The notes under the pieces: generated by a model
The model's input: the letters and a program-made list of their open reading frames with translations, nothing else
Told to the model about the DNA's origin: nothing
Database searches by the model: none
Part shown: one piece after another, positions 51,549 through 58,723 of the stretch
Layout: each line of letters begins with the position of its first letter
How positions within the stretch are numbered: position 1 is the first letter of the stretch
Source of the DNA: Verrucomicrobiota bacterium
GTDB taxonomy: Bacteria > Verrucomicrobiota > Verrucomicrobiia > Limisphaerales > UBA9464
Assembly (NCBI GenBank): GCA_947471985.1
Contig: CANIZL010000030.1
Coordinates: 1 to 58,723 of the forward strand
Length of the DNA: 58,723 nt
Direction of reading: 5' to 3'
Program-made: the position numbers and the translations under genes

Positions 51549-54254
51549 ATGCCTCGATTTCGTGTTGGCCTGTCCTGGTTCTTACGCACCGCGCGCGTCC
51601 GGCAACGCCTCGCACTCACCGTCGTCGCCCTGGTCCGGCTCGCCATCGTCCGGACAGCGGCCGATTCGGCGTCACCGATTCCCTTCCTCATCACCGACCC
51701 CAGCCTCGAAGTAAAAGTCTGGGCAACTGCGCCCTTGGTTCCCGGCCCGACCCCGTTTGATTTCGATGCCGACGGTCGCATCTGGTTGATCGAACGAACC
51801 CAGTCCTCCGGCGAGACCAAACGCCCGCCCGAAGGGGATCGGATCGTGATTCTCGAGGATTCCCACGGTGAGGGAAAAGCCGACCGGAGCAGCGTCTTCG
51901 TGCAGGAACCCGCGTTACGGGCGGCTCAGGGCCTCGCGGTTATTGGTAATCGGGTGGTGATTTTTATGCCGCCCGATCTGGTGGTTTATACCGATGTAAA
52001 CGGCGATCGGAAATTCGATCCGGCCATCGATCGTCGGGACGTGCTGCTGACCGGATTCAACCGCGGAAACGGGGATAACGCGCCACGCACTGTGACGGTG
52101 GGTCCGGACGGCCTCTGGTATTTCCGCGGCGGCACCGGCGGGGCGCAGCTCACGGACAAGTCCGGGCGGATGTTGCGCGTCGAACGAACCGATGCGCCTG
52201 GACCGCTGCCCGAAGGAAAGCCCTCAAAAAGCGACGGCCCGGCCCGCGATGAGGATAGCCCCACCTATCGCGGCGGTTTTGTGGCCCGGATGAATCCCGA
52301 TGGCACCGGCCTCACCCTCATCGGACATAATTTCGGGAACGGCGCGGGGCACACCCTGACGGCTTTGGGCGATGTCTTTCTCAACGACCGCGATAACGGA
52401 TTCTGGGGCCGAACCACCTTCCTGCTGGAATACGGCAACGCGGGTTTCACCGCCGCGGGCGGAACGAATTCCGCACTACCGGATCGACGCCCCGGTCAAA
52501 GCCTGCCCACGGCCGAGTGGCAACAGGAGGATCCCGGAATCATGCCGGCGGGCGACGTCTATGCGGGTGGCGCACCGTGCAGCCTCGCGTTTGTCGAGGA
52601 CAGCACTCTGGGGAAGAAGTTCCCGGGTCTCCTGCTGAGCTGTGATCCCGCACGCCACACGGTGTTCGGCTCCTTTCCACGTCCGGTTGGCGCGGGTTTT
52701 CAACTGGACCGATTCGACTTCCTGACCTCGATGCCCGGGGGAAACTTTGCCGGCCGGGACCTCCCGGAGGGTCCACGGCCGCCGGGTTTCGTTTCGGCGC
52801 AGCGGTTCCGCCCCAATGGCGTGAGCCTCGGGCCGGACGGGGCAATCTATGTCAGCAGCTTCCCGTCGTCCCCGGACGTCGCCTCGGGCGGCACGATTTA
52901 TCGCGTGGCGCCGAAGGGCTTCAAAGGCCGCGCGCCCAAGCTCAATCTCAAGAGCCTGAGTGGCGCTCTGGAAGGACTGCGCAGCCCGGCCGTCAACGTG
53001 CGCGGCGCCGCGTTTTATGCGATCCAAAGCCACGGCACGAAGGCGATCAAACCGCTGCTGCCCTGGCTCAAGGATCCGGATCCGGCGCTGCGGGCGCGGG
53101 CCGTTTGGCTCCTGTCCACGCTGGGATCCGAGGGCCGGGCCGCGGTGGAACCGATGCTGCGTCATCCGGAACCCCAAATGCGTCTGACGGCCTTCCGGGC
53201 GTTGGGCCGACAGAACCAGAACGTCGGGCCCTACGCCCGAACGCTCGCCGAGGATCCGTCGCCGGCCGTGCGCCGGGAGGTGGCCATCGCCTTGCGCGAC
53301 GTTTCATTCGCAGAGTCGAAGGACCTTCTGCTGGCGTTGGCGCACGGATTTGATGGCTTGGATCGCACCTATCTGGAAGCCCTCGGCACCGGCTGCCGCG
53401 GGAAGGAGGCGGAGTTTTACGACTACGCCCGAGAGCTTCTGGGCGATGCCAATCCACTGCGTTGGAGCGTCGCTTTTGCCCGGCTGGCCTGGCGACTGCA
53501 CCCGCCCCAAAGCGTCGCCGATTTCCGGGTGCGCGCCCTGCTGGCAACGGTGGAACCGTCCTTCCGTCGCGCGGCTTTGACCGCGATGGGCCAAAATCAA
53601 ACCCCGGAGGCCGCGGCCGCCCTGCTGGAGGTGGCCGCGCAGGCCGGCGGACCGGAAAGCCAATCCGTTCACATCGAAGCCCTCTGGTGGTTGCTGCACC
53701 GAAAAGACAGCGCCGGGAAGGACTTCAACGTGCGGGAGCAACTGAAAGAACGCGGGCTCTATGATCCCGAGACGGTGGTCCTGACCGACTTCGCGGCGCC
53801 GGAACCGGACGCGGAGTCGAACCACTTCCCTCCCCTGACGGAGATCCGCCAAATCCGCGGCAGCGCAGCGCGGGGGGCCGGGACGATGAACATCTGTTAC
53901 GGCTGCCATCGACTCGGTCCCACCGGAACCGAATACGGACCCGATTTGACCGGATGGGTCCAACGGCATTCCGTGGAAGATTTTCTGCAACGGTTGCTCC
54001 ATCCGATCCCTGACCCCGCGCTGGGTTACCACGGCACCCGGCTCACCCTGACGGACGGATCCGCAATCCACGGCCGAGTCGTCGCTGAAGGCGATCCCCT
54101 GATGCTGCAAGGTCCCGGTGGGCGGGTGCAGTTGGTACCTGCGCGTCGGGTGGTCGCCCGCCAGCGTCTCAACCACTCGCTGATGCCGAACGCCGAGCAG
54201 CTCGACCTGGTTCCCCGGGATCTGATGGACCTCCACGCCTTCTTGGCGCGCTGA
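51549..54254 (+). CDS. PVC-type CxxCH heme-binding protein with propeller and HEAT repeats
   Basis: A 901-residue exported protein. A hydrophobic N-terminus precedes a beta-propeller of the sugar-dehydrogenase-like type (PTPFDFDADGRIWLIERT, TVGPDGLWYFRGG, GAPCSLAFVEDS, GVSLGPDGAIYVSSF). HEAT repeats follow (VRGAAFYAIQSHGTKAIKPL, LTAFRALGRQ, RREVAIALRD). The C-terminal domain carries a heme-binding motif at 783-787 (CYGCH) in the planctomycete/verrucomicrobial heme-domain context (GPTGTEYGPDLTGW). Such proteins are abundant in PVC bacteria and are thought to be periplasmic dehydrogenases or sugar-related redox proteins. It is alone on its transcript, convergent with murA. Confidence 0.88.
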   Translation: MPRFRVGLSWFLRTARVRQRLALTVVALVRLAIVRTAADSASPIPFLITDPSLEVKVWATAPLVPGPTPFDFDADGRIWLIERTQSSGETKRPPEGDRIVILEDSHGEGKADRSSVFVQEPALRAAQGLAVIGNRVVIFMPPDLVVYTDVNGDRKFDPAIDRRDVLLTGFNRGNGDNAPRTVTVGPDGLWYFRGGTGGAQLTDKSGRMLRVERTDAPGPLPEGKPSKSDGPARDEDSPTYRGGFVARMNPDGTGLTLIGHNFGNGAGHTLTALGDVFLNDRDNGFWGRTTFLLEYGNAGFTAAGGTNSALPDRRPGQSLPTAEWQQEDPGIMPAGDVYAGGAPCSLAFVEDSTLGKKFPGLLLSCDPARHTVFGSFPRPVGAGFQLDRFDFLTSMPGGNFAGRDLPEGPRPPGFVSAQRFRPNGVSLGPDGAIYVSSFPSSPDVASGGTIYRVAPKGFKGRAPKLNLKSLSGALEGLRSPAVNVRGAAFYAIQSHGTKAIKPLLPWLKDPDPALRARAVWLLSTLGSEGRAAVEPMLRHPEPQMRLTAFRALGRQNQNVGPYARTLAEDPSPAVRREVAIALRDVSFAESKDLLLALAHGFDGLDRTYLEALGTGCRGKEAEFYDYARELLGDANPLRWSVAFARLAWRLHPPQSVADFRVRALLATVEPSFRRAALTAMGQNQTPEAAAALLEVAAQAGGPESQSVHIEALWWLLHRKDSAGKDFNVREQLKERGLYDPETVVLTDFAAPEPDAESNHFPPLTEIRQIRGSAARGAGTMNICYGCHRLGPTGTEYGPDLTGWVQRHSVEDFLQRLLHPIPDPALGYHGTRLTLTDGSAIHGRVVAEGDPLMLQGPGGRVQLVPARRVVARQRLNHSLMPNAEQLDLVPRDLMDLHAFLAR

Positions 54255-54275
54255 ACGGGGAGTCCGCGGTGGCGA

Positions 54276-55538
54276 TCACTCGCCCGGCACGCGGGAGATG
54301 CGGGCGCCGAGTTTGCTCAACTTCGCCTCCATGCGTTCGTAGCCGCGATCGAGGTGATAAATCCGGTGCACCTGCGTGGTGTTGCGCGCACACAGACCGG
54401 CGATGACCAGGGCCGCACTGGCCCGGAGATCGGACGCCATCACGGGCGCACCCGTCAGCGGACGCCCGCCTTTGACGATGGCGCTCGGGCCTTCGATGGA
54501 GATATCCGCCCCGAGCCGCATCAATTCCGCGGCGTGCATGAAGCGGCTTTCAAAAATCCGCTCCGTCAGAATGCTCGTACCGGGCGCCAGGCACAGCAGG
54601 GCCATCAACTGCGCCTGCATGTCCGTGGGAAAGCCCGAATAGGGCATGGTGGTGACATCGACGGGACGCAATCCCCGATGTCCCCGGATGGTCAGCGCGC
54701 CCTGCGTGCGATCCAACCCCACCCCGGCTTCGCGGAGTTTTTCCAGCACCGCCCCGAGATGATCCAAGCGGGCGCCGCGGAGGGTCACTTCGCCGCAGGT
54801 GGCCGCGGCGGCGCAGGCAAACGTTCCGGCTTCGATACGATCCGGAATGACTTCGTGCTCGGCCCCGTGCAATTCCCGGACGCCGGTCACCGTGATCGTC
54901 GGCGAACCCACGCCCTGGATCTTGGCGCCCATCGAAATGAGGAAATTCGCGAGATCCACCACCTCGGGTTCGCAGGCCGCGCTTTCGATGACCGTGACCC
55001 CTTCGGCGAGCGTCGCGGCCATCAGGATGTTGGCGGTGCCCAGCACCGTCGGTCCCGCACGACCGCCCAGGAACACCAGATTTCCCTGCAATTTCGGGGT
55101 ATCGCAGCGGAGGTAACCGCCATCCACGGTGATTTTGGCGCCCAACGCTTCGAGTCCCTTGAGATGCAGATCGATGGGTCGGGTCCCGATGACACATCCG
55201 CCGGGCAGCGACACCGTGGCCTGCCCCAAGCGCGCGAGCAGCGGGCCCAGAATGCAGATGGAGCCCCGCATCTTGCGGATCAGATCATAATCGCCGAAGC
55301 CGCGGATGGCACCGCAACGGATCGTCAACATACCCTCGGCCGCGGTCACCTCGGCGCCCAGCGACCGGAGGATTTTCACCATGAAATCGACGTCCGAGAG
55401 ATCCGGCACACGGCGGATGACGCAGGTTTCCGCGGTCAGGAGCGTGGCCGCCAGAATGGGCAGCACGGCATTCTTGGAGCCACTGATCTGCACCTCGCCA
55501 TGCAACGGCACTCCGCCCTCGATCAAAAAACTATCCAT
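54276..55538 (-). CDS. murA: UDP-N-acetylglucosamine 1-carboxyvinyltransferase
   Basis: A 420-residue enzyme of standard length. Lys22-Asn23 (SGSKNAVLPILAA) and the catalytic Cys115 (LPGGCVIGTRPIDLHL) match the numbering of the E. coli enzyme. Phosphate-binding and C-terminal blocks (TMPYSGFPTDMQAQLMAL, DLRASAALVIAGL, RGYERMEAKLSKLGA) are conserved. It catalyses the first committed step of peptidoglycan synthesis from phosphoenolpyruvate and UDP-GlcNAc in the cytoplasm. The active-site Cys predicts fosfomycin sensitivity. Confidence 0.96.
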   Translation of the reverse strand: MDSFLIEGGVPLHGEVQISGSKNAVLPILAATLLTAETCVIRRVPDLSDVDFMVKILRSLGAEVTAAEGMLTIRCGAIRGFGDYDLIRKMRGSICILGPLLARLGQATVSLPGGCVIGTRPIDLHLKGLEALGAKITVDGGYLRCDTPKLQGNLVFLGGRAGPTVLGTANILMAATLAEGVTVIESAACEPEVVDLANFLISMGAKIQGVGSPTITVTGVRELHGAEHEVIPDRIEAGTFACAAAATCGEVTLRGARLDHLGAVLEKLREAGVGLDRTQGALTIRGHRGLRPVDVTTMPYSGFPTDMQAQLMALLCLAPGTSILTERIFESRFMHAAELMRLGADISIEGPSAIVKGGRPLTGAPVMASDLRASAALVIAGLCARNTTQVHRIYHLDRGYERMEAKLSKLGARISRVPGE

Positions 55539-55675
55539 TCACGCGAACATTCCGATTCCCGGTCGACGGTCAATCATTCCTCGTCGCGAGTCGCACTTCA
55601 CGGCGCACTGACCGTCCCGGGATTTCCGGCCTCGAATAACGGGCCCCTCGCCGAACGGGAGGCGGACGGGGCGCT

Positions 55676-58552
55676 TCAGCTTCCGCTGGCGTCGAGCGCG
55701 GAACGAACCGCCTGAAGAAGCGATCCTCGATGCGCGGGATCCAGCATGGTGAAGTGCGTCCCCGCGACCGGTTCGCAATGGACCTTCCCCCGCACCAGCC
55801 AGGGCCAAAAGGAAATATGATGCCCCGGCGTGTCCTCGGCCACCAGCAGGTGGACGTCCCCGGGATAGGGGGCCGGGCGGTAGCGCGAAGCGACCACCTG
55901 AAAGTGGTCCGGCGGTGGTTCTGATGCGGCGGCCGAAGCGGCTTCGGCTTTATCCGCCTCAATTAGCGGAAGTGGACGCCCCGCTTTGAGGTGGAATTGG
56001 AAGGCCTGCCAAAGTCCGATCAAATACCTCCCCCAGGTTCGCCAGGAATTCGAGCTGGCGGTCCGCGCATGGACCTTCAGCCGTTCCCAAAAATAGGGTA
56101 CCAGCACCCGGGCGCGGATCGACCACTCCAGATGCGTGTTGGCGTGCGTGTCGATCAACCCCAGCCAGGCCACCTGCGCGCCCTGACGGATAAGCTCCTG
56201 GGCCACGGCATACGCAATCCATCCGCCGAGGGAATGACCCGCCAACAGGTACGGACCCGCCGGTTGAAAGGCCCGAATTTCCCGGGCGTAATGAGCCGCC
56301 ATGGCTTCCATCGTCTCATGGCGCGCTTGCCGGCCATCGAGCCCCACCGCCTGCACGCCGAAAATGGGTCGATCCGCCTTGAGTTCCCGGGCGAGATCGA
56401 GGAACCAATAAACATCGCCACCCCAGCCGTGGATGAAGAAAAGCGACGTTTTCCGGCCTTCGGGGTGCAAGGGCACCAGCGAACTCCAGGCCGGCGCCCA
56501 ATCCTCCCGCCGCAGCATTTCCGCCAATCCGGCAATCGTCGGGGCGTGAAACAACGCGGCGATCGGCACCCGCCGCTGCACCAAAGTCTCCACCTGGACC
56601 GCCAAGCGGGCCGCCAGCAGGGAATGGCCCCCCAGCTCGAAGAAATTATCGTCCCGCCCGATTCCCGGCCGCTGAAATAACTGCTCCCAGATCTGAATCA
56701 GTTTCCACTCCAATAAATCCAGCGCCGCCGCTGGACCCACGGTCGTCGTGACCCCGGCGGATGGCGCCGGTAGCGCTTGGGAATCGAGCTTGCCATTGGT
56801 GGACAGGGGAAGGTGAGCGACGACCACCAAGGCGGTGGGCAGCATGTAATCCGGCAGGAAGTCCCGGAGGAACCCGCGCGCGTCCAGAAGTGTCGGCGGG
56901 CGCTCCGCCTGTGCCGCCACCACGTACGCTACCAAGCGCTTCTCCCCCGGTGTATCCTCCCGCGCCAACACCACCGCTTCCCGAACCTCCGGGTGTCGGG
57001 CCAGCGCCGCCTCAATCTCCCCGGGCTCAATTCGGAAACCCCGGATCTTCACCTGCTGGTCCATCCGCCCGAGAAACTCGAGATTCCCATCGACACGGTA
57101 CCGCACCCGATCCCCGGTCCGATACCAGCGCTCGCCCTCCGCCCCACCAATACCCTCCGGCACGAACTTCGCCGCCGTCAGCTCTGCGTCCCCGACATAT
57201 CCCAACGCGAGGCCGTCCCCACCGATCCAAAGCTCGCCCGCCACCCCCACCGGCACCGGCTGCCCTTGGGCATCCCGTACCCGACACCGCGTATTGGCGA
57301 TCGGACGACCGATCGGAATCGAATCCTCCCCCGACACCACCGTTGGCACCGTGTACGTGCAGGCAAAGGTGGTACCTTCCGTGGGACCATAGCCATTCAC
57401 CAAACGGGTCTCCGGCAACAATTCTCGAGCCCGCCGGACGTGAACCGGCGACAACGCTTCACCGCCCGTCAACAAGTGCCGGACGGATCGCAGAATGTCC
57501 GGCGCGTCATCCACAATCTGATTAAACATTCCCGCCGTCAGCCACAGACACGTGATCCGCTCCTCCTGCAGCACCCGTCCGAGCCGGTGCGCGTCGGGAA
57601 AATCCGGGGTGAACACCACCAACGTCGCCCCGTGCAAAAGCGCCCCCCAAAGTTCCAAGGTCGACGCATCGAACGCCACCGGCGCCAGCAGCAGAAACCG
57701 CAAGTCCGGTCCCCAGGGCAGAAAATCCGTCCCCCGCACCAGACGCACGACTGCCCGATGCGGCACCACCACTCCCTTGGGTCGCCCCGTCGATCCCGAC
57801 GTGAACATCACGTAGGCCGGAGCCATCGCCGCCACCTGCCGCTTCGGCCGTGCGGCGGATCTTCCGGCGATCTCCCCGGCCTCTCCCCGGAGGTCGACCC
57901 GCGTCAACTCCGGCGGACCCGCCGCCATCTCTCCGCCTCCCACCGTAATTAAGAACCGGACCCGGCCATCCTCCAGCATGCCGTGGCGCCGTGCAGCGGG
58001 ATACTCCCGTGGCACCGGCAGGTAGGCGGCGCCCGCCTTGAGGATCGCCAGCACCGCGATCACAAAGTCCAAGGAACGCGATAGCTCCAGGCCCACAAAG
58101 GTCCCGGCCACCACGCCCCGGGCGATCAGATGGTTCGCCAGTCGATTCGCCCGAATCTCGAGTTCCCCATAAGTCATCCCCTGGCCGTCCGCCCGTAGGG
58201 CCGTCGCCTCCGCCCGTTGATCCGCCACTGCTTCAAACAAGGTCGCGAGGTCCACGTCCCGCGGATAGTCCGCCGCCGTCTCGTTCCACGCCGCCAACTG
58301 CTGCCTCTCTCGAGCGCTCAGCAGAGGCAGTTCCCCAATCGTCTGCCGTGGATCCGCCACCACGCCCCGCAACAGCGTCTCCCAATGTTCCAGCAACCGC
58401 TGAATGCTCGTTGCTGCGAACAAATCTGCATCGTATTCCAACTCACACCGCACGCCTCCGGCCGTCTCGCGCAGCGACAAGGTCAGGTCGAATTTGGCGG
58501 CGCCCGAATCGGCCTCCAATACCTCCACAGCCAGGTCGTCCAACGCGGGCAC
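55676..58552 (-). CDS. 5'-truncated single-module NRPS (condensation remnant, A, T, TE)
   Basis: A 958-residue protein from a GTG at 58552. Residues 1-85 match only the last part of a condensation domain (GAAKFDLTLSLRETAGGV). A complete adenylation domain follows: A3 YVMFTSGSTGRPKGVVV, A4 FDASTLELWGALLHGATLVV, A5 NGYGPTEGTTFACTY, A7 YRTGDRVRY, A10 LPLSTNGKLDSQALP. Then come a carrier domain with phosphopantetheine Ser (DNFFELGGHSLLAARL, ~638) and a thioesterase (AGHSLGGWIAYA, later LGLIDTHAN and GTHFTML). By eye the A-domain code is D-A-L-W-L-G-G-T-F-K, close to one valine-type code. The in-frame sequence upstream loses condensation similarity and reaches a TAA at 58658-58660. It may be a truncated remnant or a stand-alone module fed in trans. 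Confidence 0.82.
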   Translation of the reverse strand: MPALDDLAVEVLEADSGAAKFDLTLSLRETAGGVRCELEYDADLFAATSIQRLLEHWETLLRGVVADPRQTIGELPLLSARERQQLAAWNETAADYPRDVDLATLFEAVADQRAEATALRADGQGMTYGELEIRANRLANHLIARGVVAGTFVGLELSRSLDFVIAVLAILKAGAAYLPVPREYPAARRHGMLEDGRVRFLITVGGGEMAAGPPELTRVDLRGEAGEIAGRSAARPKRQVAAMAPAYVMFTSGSTGRPKGVVVPHRAVVRLVRGTDFLPWGPDLRFLLLAPVAFDASTLELWGALLHGATLVVFTPDFPDAHRLGRVLQEERITCLWLTAGMFNQIVDDAPDILRSVRHLLTGGEALSPVHVRRARELLPETRLVNGYGPTEGTTFACTYTVPTVVSGEDSIPIGRPIANTRCRVRDAQGQPVPVGVAGELWIGGDGLALGYVGDAELTAAKFVPEGIGGAEGERWYRTGDRVRYRVDGNLEFLGRMDQQVKIRGFRIEPGEIEAALARHPEVREAVVLAREDTPGEKRLVAYVVAAQAERPPTLLDARGFLRDFLPDYMLPTALVVVAHLPLSTNGKLDSQALPAPSAGVTTTVGPAAALDLLEWKLIQIWEQLFQRPGIGRDDNFFELGGHSLLAARLAVQVETLVQRRVPIAALFHAPTIAGLAEMLRREDWAPAWSSLVPLHPEGRKTSLFFIHGWGGDVYWFLDLARELKADRPIFGVQAVGLDGRQARHETMEAMAAHYAREIRAFQPAGPYLLAGHSLGGWIAYAVAQELIRQGAQVAWLGLIDTHANTHLEWSIRARVLVPYFWERLKVHARTASSNSWRTWGRYLIGLWQAFQFHLKAGRPLPLIEADKAEAASAAASEPPPDHFQVVASRYRPAPYPGDVHLLVAEDTPGHHISFWPWLVRGKVHCEPVAGTHFTMLDPAHRGSLLQAVRSALDASGS

Positions 58553-58723
58553 CGTTTCGGGAGCGTTCTGTAAAACTGTAGCGCTTCGCGTGATTTCGTG
58601 AGGGGAGAGGCAGACGCTGGCTAATTGATCTGTGGACGAAGTTCCGTGGAGGCCGGATTAATTTGCCATTGTTCACCACGGATTTTTGCGCTTTTGATCA
58701 GCGATTCAGTTTCGGGCCGATCA
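58553..58723. other. Sequence upstream of the truncated NRPS
   Basis: Condensation-domain similarity is still seen for a few codons before the GTG (VLQNAPET) and then stops. The frame ends at TAA 58658-58660. No other gene is recognisable up to the window edge, so the breakpoint of the truncation lies at about 58575-58590. Confidence 0.5.

Noticed and set aside
1-58723. CRISPR arrays, tRNA or rRNA genes, insertion sequences
   Set aside because: No regularly spaced identical repeats, tRNA cloverleaf, rRNA motif or transposase reading frame was recognised on either strand.

Overview
The window looks like a high-GC chromosome segment from a Verrucomicrobiota bacterium, probably near the Pedosphaera/Limisphaera group. 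Evidence for this is an ECF sigma/FecR-type pair, an exosortase/PEP-CTERM operon, several large secreted proteins of delta-60, beta-helix and Ig type, a PVC-type CxxCH heme-binding protein, and dispersed palindromic intergenic repeats. The taxonomy is inferred from gene content; no rRNA or tRNA gene was seen.

Layout. 1-422 holds a REPIN-like repeat. 423-2311 (minus) is an ECF sigma factor with a FecR-domain partner. 2390-5765 (minus) is a MacA/MacB-like tripartite export operon without its outer-membrane channel. 6118-11555 (plus) is one operon: a PEP-CTERM stalk protein with a DUF4114 domain, a TPR protein, an exosortase, a small membrane protein and an EpsI-like protein. A near-consensus sigma-54 promoter (6062-6078) precedes it. 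11709-25571 contains a HEAT-repeat protein, secreted and membrane proteins of unknown role, a 2240-residue secreted giant and a PIN-domain toxin/antitoxin pair. 25981-33874 contains secreted proteins (tandem beta repeats, a class C beta-lactamase-like hydrolase, a delta-60 protein) and a membrane-anchored protein with a distant paralogue at 48660.

34333-36697 (minus) is arsD-arsA plus a cysteine-less FmdB-like gene, with no arsenite pump or ArsR beside it. Divergent from it, 36973-44733 (plus) is a compact heme operon: hemA-like, histidine kinase, response regulator, hemE, hemN, protoporphyrinogen oxidase, hemH. Direct repeats with an 11-bp period (PhoB-like) lie just upstream, so the two embedded signalling genes may control the operon. 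44736-58552 carries a possible glycosidase, a J-domain protein, a dicarboxylate/cation symporter, a PVC-type heme-binding protein, murA, and a 5'-truncated single-module NRPS (condensation remnant-A-T-TE).

The strongest leads are the sigma-54-driven one-substrate exosortase operon, the two-component system inside the heme operon with its putative operator, a ~65-residue module shared by five secreted proteins, two dispersed repeat families (157 bp and 88 bp), and the FmdB-like protein that has lost its zinc ligands inside an ars operon. Nothing was run computationally; alignments, residue numbers and motif matches were made by eye.
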